NCBI GenBank assembly: GCA_946886995.1
Contig: CAMPJU010000099.1
Coordinates: 1 to 5,748 of the forward strand
Direction of reading: 5' to 3'
DNA length: 5,748 nucleotides
Source of the DNA: an uncultured Lysobacteraceae bacterium
GTDB lineage: Bacteria; Pseudomonadota; Gammaproteobacteria; Xanthomonadales; Xanthomonadaceae
The notes beneath the pieces are model-generated. The model did no database searches, was not told where the DNA came from, and saw only the letters and a program-made list of their open reading frames with translations. Shown piece by piece: positions 1-5,707 of this stretch. Every line of letters starts with the position of its first letter. Positions within the stretch are counted from its first letter, which is position 1. The position numbers and the translations under genes are program-made.

Positions 1-279
1 TTCGCGCTGTGGCGGGTGGTGATGGCCGAGGGCCGCGACGCGCGCCCGTTCGTGCTGACCCTGACCTTCTTCGCGCTCGGGTTCGCCGGCCTGGTGCTGG
101 GCATGTGGCCGAACATCGTGCCGCCGGACATGAGCATCTGGGACGCGGCATCGTCCACGTCTTCGCAGGTGTTCCTCGGCGTCGGCATCGCGTTCCTGCT
201 GCCGGCGATCCTGGGTTACACGTGGTGGTCGTATTCAGTGTTCAGGGGGAAGGTCGAGGCGGACGCCGGGTATCACTGA
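1..279 (+). CDS. cydB: Cytochrome bd-type quinol oxidase subunit II, C-terminal fragment
   Basis: The open frame runs in from the left edge, so only the last 92 residues are visible. Subunit II pairs with CydA in the inner membrane to form a terminal oxidase that takes electrons from quinol to oxygen. Two hydrophobic segments are visible, at fragment residues about 17-36 and 57-79. They are separated by a loop carrying WPNIVPP and IWDAASS, and the protein ends in a short tail with VFRGKV and a terminal GYH. This proline-rich loop followed by IWxAAS, LPAILGYT and FRGKV is the usual end of CydB, and the FRGKV...GYH tail resembles the cyanide-insensitive (CioB-like) branch. Family assignment is from remembered motifs. 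Haem ligands lie in CydA, upstream of the window. No small CydX-like frame follows; the next gene begins 39 bp downstream, probably on the same transcript. Confidence 0.88.
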   Translation, partial: FALWRVVMAEGRDARPFVLTLTFFALGFAGLVLGMWPNIVPPDMSIWDAASSTSSQVFLGVGIAFLLPAILGYTWWSYSVFRGKVEADAGYH

Positions 280-318
280 GGCGTCCTGCGGGCGCCGATG
301 CGCGGGTATCCTTTGCCG

Positions 319-591
319 ATGCTCGCCCACGTCTACAAGAGCCCGCAAAGGGCCGACACGTATGTGTACCTGGCCGCCCGCGACGACTTCGGGCGCATCC
401 CGGAACCGCTCCGCACCCGGCTGGGTCGCCTGCAGTTCGTGCTCGAGGTCGACCTGGTCCCCGGCCGCCGACTGGCCACGGAGGACCCGGATGTCGTGCG
501 CGAGAACCTGGTGACGCGCGGCTTCCACCTGCAGTTCCCGCCGTCGACCGCGGACGATCCGCTGACGGACGACTGGGGCACCGATGCCTGA
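319..591 (+). CDS. YcgL domain-containing protein (UPF0745/DUF709 type)
   Basis: This encodes a small soluble protein of 90 residues. The family signatures are visible in order: HVYKS at residues 4-8, DTYVYL at 13-18, FGRIPEPL at 24-31, a strand ending in the L-x-P-x-R-x-LA pattern near 46-53, and GFHLQFPP at 68-75. YcgL proteins are widespread in gammaproteobacteria and have a small alpha/beta fold, but no established biochemical role is known to me. An in-frame ATG at 298 would add seven residues (MRGYPLP). I prefer the ATG at 319 because family members begin directly with M-x-A-x-VYKS. Neither start has a convincing Shine-Dalgarno sequence, which fits translation being fed from cydB just upstream. 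The last 8 bases overlap the start of the ankyrin gene, implying translational coupling. The acidic tail after residue 77 is probably variable. Confidence 0.85.
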   Translation: MLAHVYKSPQRADTYVYLAARDDFGRIPEPLRTRLGRLQFVLEVDLVPGRRLATEDPDVVRENLVTRGFHLQFPPSTADDPLTDDWGTDA

Positions 592-3500
592 GCGCCGTCC
601 CTGGCGCGATGTCGCGCTTGCCGGCCTGGCCGGCGTCGTCCTTGCGGCGCTGACCGGCTTCGGCGGCGTCGCGGCCGTGCTCGGTGGCTGGCTGGCGCAG
701 CCCGCATTCGCCCTGGCCTCCGCGCGCGGCACGCATGCCAGGGCGATCGACTGGCGCCGCGAGGTCCCGCAGCTGGTCGCGCTCTGGGGCGTCGGCCTGC
801 TGGCCGCCGGTGCCGTGCTCGCCTGGCCGATGACCGCGGCGCGGCAGTCCGGCAGCCTGTGGGGCGCGCTCGGGTTGGCGACCATCGCCGGCCTGTGCCT
901 GCTCGCGGTGTGGCGGACCTGGCCGGTGTGGTCGCTCCTGCCGCGCGAAGGCGGCCGGTTGCGCGCGCACTGGCACGCACTCGAGCAGCACGACCTGGCG
1001 GCCTGGCGCGGCCTCGGTGCCGCATTGCTGGTCGCGGCGGCGATCGGCGGTTGCCTGCTGCTGGCCTGGCCCGGCCTGCTGCAGCCGATGGCGCGGTGGA
1101 TCCTTGCCGGCGCGTATGCCATCGCACTGCCGTTGGTGCACTGGCTGCTGCAGCGGATCCGGTCCGGGGGCGAAGCCCGCGCCGAGGTCGTCGCGGAGGA
1201 TGCAGAGGCCATCGATGCCGCCGTCGATGCCGTCGACGACGATCCGGTCGCACGCGATGCCGCGCTCTACGACGCCGCCCGCGGCGGCCGCGTGGACCGC
1301 GCGCTGGCGCTGCTCGATGCCGGCGCGACTCCCGACGCCATGCCGCCCGCGGATTCGCGGGACCAGCGCAGCCTCCCGGTGCTCGCCGCGGTGCTGCCGG
1401 ACCTGCGCCTGCTGCGCGCGCTGATCGCGCGGCGGGTCGACGTCAATGCCGCGCACGCCGGCATGACGCCGCTGCTGGCCGCCACCCGCGACAGCTGGCA
1501 TGGCCGGCCCGAGGCCGTGATGACGCTGCTGGCCAACGGCGCGGATCCGCGTGCCACCGACACGGAAGGCAACACCGCGCTGCACCACGCCGCGCGCAGT
1601 TCCGATCCGGGGGTCGCGGCATTGTTGCGCGATGCCGCGGCCGAGCTGGACGTGGCCAATGCCGACGGCATCACGCCGCTGGGCATGGCGTGCGCGGTCG
1701 GCAACTGGCGGCTGGCACGCTTCCTGCTCGAACGCGGCGCGAAGCCCGAGGCACCCGACAGCGTGCCCGCATTGCTCGCAGCGGCGGGCACCGAGGAAGA
1801 CGATGCCGCCGGCGTCCAGTTGTTGCTCAAGCACAAGGCACGGGTGGACGCGCGCGACGCGGACGGCCGCGGCGCCTTGCACGAGGCCGCGCTCGCCGGT
1901 CATGCCGAGATCGTCGCGGCACTGCTGGCCGCCGGCGCCGACGTGCACGCGCGCGACCACCTGCAACGCACGCCGTGGCTGGACGCGGCGCGCAGCGGGC
2001 GGATCGCGGTGCTCGAGCGCCTGTTGCCGGCGAAGCCGCAGGTCGATGCCGTCGATGCCGAAGGCCGCAACGCACTGGCCCTGGCGTGCAGCGCGGACGC
2101 GCCATCGACGGTGCTGGTCCAGCGGCTGGTCGAACTGGGCGTGGATCCGCGCACGCCGGATGCGCAGGGCCATTCCGCGGTCGACCTCGCGGCGGAGGCA
2201 GGGCGCTGGACCCTGGTCGCCGCCCTGGATCCGTCGTATCCGCTGCCCGCCGCGGTGTCGGACGCGCCGGCCGCGGGCAACGACGCGACGGCGGATCGGC
2301 GTCCGGCGACGCTGCTCCGCGAAGGGCTGGGCACCGGCGACTTCGCCGGTCTCGACGCGCTCGCCGCGATGCTGTCGCCCGGCGAACTCGGCGAGCTGCT
2401 GTTCGAGGACGAGGCAACGCCATCCGCCACGCGCATCGAATGGCTGCTGGCCCACGGCGCCGATGCCGAATGGCGTGACGCGCGGGGGGACACCGCACTG
2501 CATGCCCTGCTTGCGCGAGGACCCGAGGCCGGGCCCGCGTTGCAGGCGTTGCTGCGACGCGGCATCTCGCCGGCGGGTCGCGGCGGACTGGCCCGCTGGC
2601 TGGCGGCCTGCGTCACCGGCGACCAGGCCGCGCGCGGGCTCGAATCCTTCGCGCTGGACCTGCTCGACCGCGGCGCGGACCCCTGGGCTGCGTCCGCCGC
2701 CGGCGATCCGCCGCTCGCGCTCGCGGTAAGACTGGGCTGGATGCGCCTGGTGCAGCGGCTGCTCGCGCAGGGCGTCGCCCTCGACGCGCGCGACAGCCAC
2801 GGCATGACCGCGTTGCACCTGGCCGCGGCGCTGGCCCGCGAGCCCGCGATCAAGCTGCTGGTCGCAGCGGGCGCTTCGCCGGAGCAGCGCGCCGCCGACG
2901 GCCAGACGCCATTGGGCGTGGCGTTGTCCGCCGGTCGTCGCGACCTGGCCGACTGGCTCGACTGGCACGGCTGGAGCCTGCCGCGCCGCGCGCTGCAGCC
3001 CGGGGACCTGCCCGCGGCCGCGATCGTGGGCGATGCGGACGCGGTGCGACGGCTGCTCGACCTCGGCCTGCCGGTCGACGCGCGCGACGGCCAGGGCTGC
3101 ACCGCATTACTGCGCGCCGCCGGCGGCGGACATCGCGCCGTGGTCGACCTGCTGCTCGCGCGCGGCGCGGATCCGCAATGCGCGGCGAACACCGGCGCCA
3201 CGGCGCTGTCGGCCGCGGTGAGCATGCGCCACGGCGAGATCGTCGAGCGCCTGGTGGGCGCGGGCGCCGACCTGGAACACCGGCTGCCCGGCGACGTCAC
3301 GGTGCTGATGCTCGCCGCCGCCCTCGGCCTGCCGGACCTGGCGGCGCAACTGCTCAACGCCGGTGCGCGCGTCGACGCGACCGATGCCCAGGGCCTCGGC
3401 GCACTGCACTGCGCGGCGCTCTACGGCTTCACCGCCCGCGAGCGTCCGCGCCTGGTCGCCCTGCTGGATACGTTGTTGCTGGCCGGCGCCGAAGCCGACC

Positions 3501-3868
3501 AGGCGGCGACCGGTGGCGTCACCCCGGTGCTGCTGTTGCTTGGCGCGCGCGCGGAGCCGGGCAGTGCCTGCGACGAGGACGTGCTGCTGGCGGGACTGGA
3601 GCGCCTGCTCGACGAGGACGTCGCGCTCGACGTGCAGGATCCGCGCGGCTTCGGACCGCTCCACCTGGCGGCATTGCACGGCCTGTTGCGCACCGTGCAC
3701 CGCCTGCTGCGTGCCGGCGCCGACCCGCAACTGCGCGATGCGCTCAACCGGCCCCCGCGCGAGATCGCGGTGATGCGCGGCTTCATCGACGTCGCCGCCG
3801 AACTCGCCGCGCCCGCGGCCACCACCGGCGCGCCGTCGATGGCGCGGTTCCTGCGGGACCCGCGCTAG
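584..3868 (+). CDS. Membrane-anchored multi-ankyrin-repeat protein
   Basis: This encodes a 1094-residue protein. The N-terminal third is hydrophobic, with segments near residues 10-46 (either one long segment or a hairpin around TGFGG), 62-83, 92-110, 143-165 and 168-191. Arg-rich loops at 1-8, 46-60, 111-142 and 191-200 favour six spans with both ends in the cytoplasm by the positive-inside rule. An acidic linker (about 201-224) leads into roughly 22 ankyrin-like repeats from 225 to the C-terminus. Well-preserved copies start near 328 (GNTALHHAAR), 428 (GRGALHEAAL), 740 (GMTALHLAAA), 838 (GCTALLRAAG) and 1021 (GFGPLHLAAL), each ending in a G-A-D-like turn. The pattern is broken at about 551-615, splitting the solenoid in two. 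Ankyrin repeats bind proteins; no catalytic motif is seen and the partner is unknown. The start overlaps the ycgL stop (ATGCCTGA) and has GGGG a few bases upstream. The stop shares CTAG with the converging cyclase gene. Confidence 0.9.
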   Translation: MPERRPWRDVALAGLAGVVLAALTGFGGVAAVLGGWLAQPAFALASARGTHARAIDWRREVPQLVALWGVGLLAAGAVLAWPMTAARQSGSLWGALGLATIAGLCLLAVWRTWPVWSLLPREGGRLRAHWHALEQHDLAAWRGLGAALLVAAAIGGCLLLAWPGLLQPMARWILAGAYAIALPLVHWLLQRIRSGGEARAEVVAEDAEAIDAAVDAVDDDPVARDAALYDAARGGRVDRALALLDAGATPDAMPPADSRDQRSLPVLAAVLPDLRLLRALIARRVDVNAAHAGMTPLLAATRDSWHGRPEAVMTLLANGADPRATDTEGNTALHHAARSSDPGVAALLRDAAAELDVANADGITPLGMACAVGNWRLARFLLERGAKPEAPDSVPALLAAAGTEEDDAAGVQLLLKHKARVDARDADGRGALHEAALAGHAEIVAALLAAGADVHARDHLQRTPWLDAARSGRIAVLERLLPAKPQVDAVDAEGRNALALACSADAPSTVLVQRLVELGVDPRTPDAQGHSAVDLAAEAGRWTLVAALDPSYPLPAAVSDAPAAGNDATADRRPATLLREGLGTGDFAGLDALAAMLSPGELGELLFEDEATPSATRIEWLLAHGADAEWRDARGDTALHALLARGPEAGPALQALLRRGISPAGRGGLARWLAACVTGDQAARGLESFALDLLDRGADPWAASAAGDPPLALAVRLGWMRLVQRLLAQGVALDARDSHGMTALHLAAALAREPAIKLLVAAGASPEQRAADGQTPLGVALSAGRRDLADWLDWHGWSLPRRALQPGDLPAAAIVGDADAVRRLLDLGLPVDARDGQGCTALLRAAGGGHRAVVDLLLARGADPQCAANTGATALSAAVSMRHGEIVERLVGAGADLEHRLPGDVTVLMLAAALGLPDLAAQLLNAGARVDATDAQGLGALHCAALYGFTARERPRLVALLDTLLLAGAEADQAATGGVTPVLLLLGARAEPGSACDEDVLLAGLERLLDEDVALDVQDPRGFGPLHLAALHGLLRTVHRLLRAGADPQLRDALNRPPREIAVMRGFIDVAAELAAPAATTGAPSMARFLRDPR
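3865..3868. other. Shared CTAG: overlapping stop codons of convergent genes
   Basis: The plus-strand ankyrin gene stops with TAG at 3866-3868. The minus-strand cyclase stops with TAG read from 3867 to 3865. The palindromic CTAG therefore serves both genes, and each transcript must end inside the other gene's coding sequence. I see no stem followed by a T-run on either side in the sequence around it. Confidence 0.95.
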
Positions 3869-4845
3869 CCGGTCGGGTGCACGACGGCGCGGTTCCGTCC
3901 CTGGTGCTTCGCCTCGTACAACGCGCTGTCGGCCCGCGCCATCCATGCCTGCGCCGATTCCCCCGGCAGCAGTGCCGCCGCGCCGATCGACGTGGTGATC
4001 GGCTCGCCCAGTTGCCCCAGCCCGGAAGCGACCCGCTCGCGCAACTGCTCGCAGCGCGTCACCAGCGTGGCGCGGTTCGCGCCCGGCAGCAGCAACACGA
4101 ACTCTTCGCCGCCATAGCGGAACAGCCGGTCGCCGGGCCGGCTGCCGGCCATCACGATCCCGGTGAACTCCATCAGCACCTGGTCACCGGCCTCGTGTCC
4201 ATGCACGTCGTTGATGCGCTTGAAGTGGTCGAGGTCCAGCAGCGCCACGCCCCACGGCGCACCGGTGCGGGCGGCATGTGCGATCGCGATCTCCAGTTCC
4301 AGGTCGAGCGCCCGGCGGTTGAACACACCGGTCAGCGGGTCGTGGTGGGCCAGCGCCTCCAGCTGTCCCCGCTGGGACTCGGTCCGGTACGCGAAGATCG
4401 ACGCGAGCGTCGCCGAGAGCCCCGCGGTGATGGCGTACAGCAGCGCATGGACGCCGGTCTCCAGCGCCCCCGTCAGGAGCACCACCACGACGACGCAGGC
4501 GGACGCGATCGACGCGGGCAGCCAGCGCACGAGCATGAAGTTGCCGAGGATCACCGGATACGTCCACAGGACCCCGGGTAGCCCGAGCAGGATCGCGATG
4601 GCGATGCCGCCGGTGTTGTAGCCCGCGACGACCCAGAGGGCGATCCGGTCCGCGCTCCCGCCCCGCCACGCATGCACCAGGCCGGCAAGCAGGCAGGCCA
4701 CGATGAACCCGTCGACCAGCGCGACCAGCCACTGTCCGCTGAGCAACCGGTAGACGCCGAACGGGATGATCGCCAGCATCGCCACGGCAGCGAACAGCAC
4801 GATGATCGCGAACCGGAAATCGGTCCGCACGCGTTCCCAGCTCAT
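3865..4845 (-). CDS. Membrane-bound GGDEF diguanylate cyclase
   Basis: This encodes 326 residues and is predicted to make cyclic di-GMP from two GTP on the inner face of the cytoplasmic membrane. The N-terminal half (about 11-152) has five or six hydrophobic segments and no recognised periplasmic sensor domain, so it looks like an integral-membrane sensor. A short helical linker (154-167) leads to the GGDEF domain: HDPLTGVFNRR at 168-178; DLDHFKRIND at 204-213 with metal ligand D204 and guanine-contacting N212; D221; GGEEF at 245-249; and TSIGAA near 285. GGEEF is a common active variant. The inhibitory-site RxxD (R236-D239) lies five residues before it, so product feedback is expected. The ATG at 4845 is chosen because AGGGGG sits four bases upstream and the hydrophobic domain begins just after; the frame remains open further upstream but would run through the XRE gene. 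It is probably cotranscribed with the XRE gene. Confidence is high for the family and low for the signal sensed. Confidence 0.93.
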   Translation of the reverse strand: MSWERVRTDFRFAIIVLFAAVAMLAIIPFGVYRLLSGQWLVALVDGFIVACLLAGLVHAWRGGSADRIALWVVAGYNTGGIAIAILLGLPGVLWTYPVILGNFMLVRWLPASIASACVVVVVLLTGALETGVHALLYAITAGLSATLASIFAYRTESQRGQLEALAHHDPLTGVFNRRALDLELEIAIAHAARTGAPWGVALLDLDHFKRINDVHGHEAGDQVLMEFTGIVMAGSRPGDRLFRYGGEEFVLLLPGANRATLVTRCEQLRERVASGLGQLGEPITTSIGAAALLPGESAQAWMARADSALYEAKHQGRNRAVVHPTG

Positions 4846-4919
4846 GCGGCCCCCTGGCTGCCACCGGTCCGTGCATGGTGCCAGATGCGCGATGCGCCGC
4901 GCCGTGCCGGGTGCAGCCG
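4846..4919 (-). promoter_or_regulatory. Spacer between XRE and cyclase genes with cyclase ribosome binding site
   Basis: This 74-bp spacer carries the cyclase Shine-Dalgarno (AGGGGG on the minus strand, plus positions 4850-4855). It also holds an imperfect inverted repeat: plus positions 4856-4867 and 4907-4918 pair over 10 of 12 positions, with a 39-base loop. In the minus transcript this stem would end right beside the Shine-Dalgarno. A tandem 7-bp duplication (GATGCGC twice, 4884-4897) lies in the loop. No T-tract follows, so it does not look like a terminator between the genes. Confidence 0.35.
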
Positions 4920-5279
4920 CTAGCTGCCGTCCACCAGCTTCAGCACCGCGCGCTGCCGCTCCGGCGAAAGCTTGCGGAACGCCTCGAGCAGGCGCTCCTC
5001 TTCCTCGGTATGCGCGAAGCACTCCAGGCGTGCGGCGGGAATCGCATCCAGCGGCAATCCGCGCGGCAGGCCGCGCCCGGTGGCCAGCCATTCGTAATTG
5101 AGGTCGAACGCCTCGGCCAGGCGCGCCAGGTTGTGGCTGGTGGGCCGGTGGCCCTCGCCGCGCTCCCAGTGCCCCAGCGTGCCGCGGTGCACGCCCAGTG
5201 CGTGAGCCGACTGGGACTGTGTCAACCCCGCCAGCCGCCGCCCCTCGCGGATGCGGTCGGCAATCTGCTTGTTGAACAT
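4920..5279 (-). CDS. XRE/Cro-CI family helix-turn-helix transcriptional regulator
   Basis: This encodes 119 residues. A single HTH_3-type DNA-binding domain spans about residues 7-66: RIREGRRLAGLTQ (9-21) as the first helix and turn, QSAHALGV (23-30) as the second helix, and HRGTLGHWERG (31-41) as the recognition helix. It ends in the NYEWLATGRG motif (61-70) often seen in phage-like and small chromosomal XRE proteins. The remaining 50 residues are a hinge and an acidic then basic helix (TEEEERLLEAFRKLSPERQ, 91-109) likely used for dimer or higher contacts. No peptidase or ligand-binding domain is present, so it is not LexA-like. The frame stays open to 5603, but the ATG at 5279 matches the domain start and is preceded by AAGGGGAG, while the upstream extension is Arg/Ala-rich and looks non-coding. 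It lies 74 bp upstream of the cyclase, making it the likely local regulator; autoregulation from the structured region upstream is inferred. Confidence 0.92.
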   Translation of the reverse strand: MFNKQIADRIREGRRLAGLTQSQSAHALGVHRGTLGHWERGEGHRPTSHNLARLAEAFDLNYEWLATGRGLPRGLPLDAIPAARLECFAHTEEEERLLEAFRKLSPERQRAVLKLVDGS

Positions 5280-5280
5280 C

Positions 5281-5300
5281 TGCTCCCCTTGCCGCTCCCC
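5281..5300 (-). promoter_or_regulatory. Duplicated Shine-Dalgarno-like element before the XRE gene
   Basis: GCTCCCC occurs at 5282-5288 and again at 5294-5300 on the plus strand, giving two GGGGAGC copies 12 bases apart on the minus-strand transcript. The nearer copy, extended to AAGGGGAGC, sits two bases from the ATG at 5279 and decides that start. The outer copy is too far to serve the same codon and may be chance or a standby site. Confidence 0.5.
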
Positions 5301-5371
5301 GACCTTTGCACTGCGGGGAAATGGCGACAGGAGTCTCGCACGGTTGGCGACGTCGGTCACGAATCCGCAGC

Positions 5372-5401
5372 CGCATCGCGCGGATCGCGCCGCGCGGTGC
5401 G
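5372..5401. repeat. 12-bp imperfect inverted repeat with 6-nt loop
   Basis: The arms are CGCATCGCGCGG (5372-5383) and CCGCGCGGTGCG (5390-5401), with loop ATCGCG. Eleven of 12 positions pair; the odd one is a G-U wobble if read as plus-strand RNA and an A-C mismatch if minus. It lies 93 bp upstream of the XRE start codon and so may fall in that gene's 5' leader. There is no T-run after it on either strand, so it is not a canonical terminator. Confidence 0.55.
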
Positions 5402-5412
5402 CGGGACGTCCC

Positions 5413-5426
5413 AATTCAGCAAATTC
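5413..5426. promoter_or_regulatory. AT-rich island, possible promoter core for the XRE-cyclase unit
   Basis: AATTCAGCAAATTC stands out as AT-rich in otherwise GC-rich DNA. It contains two AATT cores nine bases apart, between the palindrome GGGACGTCCC and the first copy of the 14-bp repeat. AT-rich islands upstream of genes in such genomes often mark the melting region of a promoter. I could not fit clean -35 and -10 hexamers with standard spacing, so this is a positional guess. Confidence 0.25.
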
Positions 5427-5427
5427 G

Positions 5428-5441
5428 TGTGACTTGCGCAG
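5428..5441 (+). repeat. 14-bp direct repeat, copy 1
   Basis: TGTGACTTGCGCAG is identical to the copy at 5502-5515, start to start 74 bp, about seven helical turns. Here it runs into CAAGCCGG, so its second half forms the near-palindrome CTTGC-GCA-GCAAG (5433-5445). It adjoins the AT-rich island on the XRE side. A regulator binding site is the likeliest reading; TGTGA also equals a CRP/Clp half-site, but the matching TCACA half is absent. Confidence 0.6.
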
Positions 5442-5501
5442 CAAGCCGGGCGCGATCGCGTAACGCGCTGATTCTGCTTGGACGGCCGGTGACCGGCTTG
5501 C

Positions 5502-5515
5502 TGTGACTTGCGCAG
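5502..5515 (+). repeat. 14-bp direct repeat, copy 2
   Basis: This is the exact second copy of TGTGACTTGCGCAG. It is preceded by CCGGCTTGC, so CTTGC recurs at 5497-5501 and 5507-5511, ten bases apart. The preceding CCGGCTTGCTG (5493-5503) is the exact reverse complement of CAGCAAGCCGG (5439-5449) that overlaps copy 1. The two copies are therefore framed by an 11-bp inverted repeat with 43 bases between its arms. Confidence 0.6.
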
Positions 5516-5678
5516 GATGGGCCCGCGCGCGGGTCGCGTCGGGTTGACCCCCATGCGGGCAGTCGGGACTCTTCGTCCTGCAGGATGCACCGGGCCGTGC
5601 CAAGGCCGATCAGGGACGAGAGGATTGCCGGACCCCCGGCACCTTGGCGGCCCATCCGGCTTTTGCGGCTAAGGTGGA

Positions 5679-5692
5679 CCCGGATTTCCGGG
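5679..5692. repeat. Perfect 14-bp palindrome before the right-hand gene
   Basis: CCCGGATTTCCGGG has 6-bp arms around a TT centre. It ends two bases before the GGGGAGGGG Shine-Dalgarno of the gene starting at 5708. It could be an operator or a leader hairpin controlling access to the ribosome site. Confidence 0.45.
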
Positions 5693-5707
5693 ACGGGGAG
5701 GGGAACA

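Larger units (their letters stand above)
5280..5707. promoter_or_regulatory. Divergent control region, 428 bp, rich in short dyads
   Basis: No credible gene lies between the XRE gene and the right-hand gene. The stretch contains an unusual number of exact or near-exact palindromes: 5372-5401 (hairpin), 5403-5412 (GGGACGTCCC), 5433-5445 (CTTGC-GCA-GCAAG), 5451-5460 (CGCGATCGCG), 5485-5497 (GCCGGT-G-ACCGGC), 5522-5533 (CCCGCGCGCGGG), 5541-5550 (GGGT-TG-ACCC), 5576-5585 (TCCTGCAGGA) and 5679-5692 (CCCGGA-TT-TCCGGG). It also holds two copies of a 14-bp direct repeat. Some GC dyads are expected by chance in such DNA. A weak promoter guess for the right-hand gene is TTGGCG at 5644-5649 with GCTAAG at 5668-5673, spacer 18. 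I cannot place an XRE promoter with confidence. Confidence 0.5.

Noticed and set aside
298..318. The upstream ATG as the start of the YcgL protein.
   Set aside because: The added residues MRGYPLP do not fit the family, which begins at the M-x-A-x-VYKS position, and there is no better ribosome site for it. It cannot be fully excluded.
1208..1243. A short tandem repeat of GTCGATGCC-like units.
   Set aside because: It encodes the Ala/Asp-rich linker of the ankyrin protein, and codon bias plus amino-acid composition explain it.
242..2968. A 908-codon open frame on the minus strand opposite the ankyrin gene and its upstream neighbours.
   Set aside because: It is rich in Arg, Gln and Gly with no domain pattern, and lies antisense to a gene with clear repeats. 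Strong third-position GC removes stop codons from the opposite frame, so it is a shadow.
3107..3946. A minus-strand open frame of 279 codons opposite the end of the ankyrin gene.
   Set aside because: It has the same compositional cause; no motif is present and it overlaps well-supported repeats and the cyclase end.
3178..4581. A plus-strand open frame of 467 codons spanning the ankyrin end and the cyclase gene.
   Set aside because: It crosses two real genes in the wrong frame and gives low-complexity Arg/Ala/Gly sequence.
5428..5445. A CRP/Clp binding site around TGTGA.
   Set aside because: Only one half-site is present; the position six bases on reads CAGCA rather than TCACA in the first copy, and the second copy also lacks it.
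5544..5572. TTGACC as a -35 element of a plus-strand promoter.
   Set aside because: At 17 bases downstream the hexamer is GACTCT, a poor -10, and shifting by one base does not help.
5280..5603. A 108-residue N-terminal extension of the XRE protein starting at 5603.
   Set aside because: The extension has non-coding composition, the HTH domain starts right after the ATG at 5279, and that ATG has a good Shine-Dalgarno.
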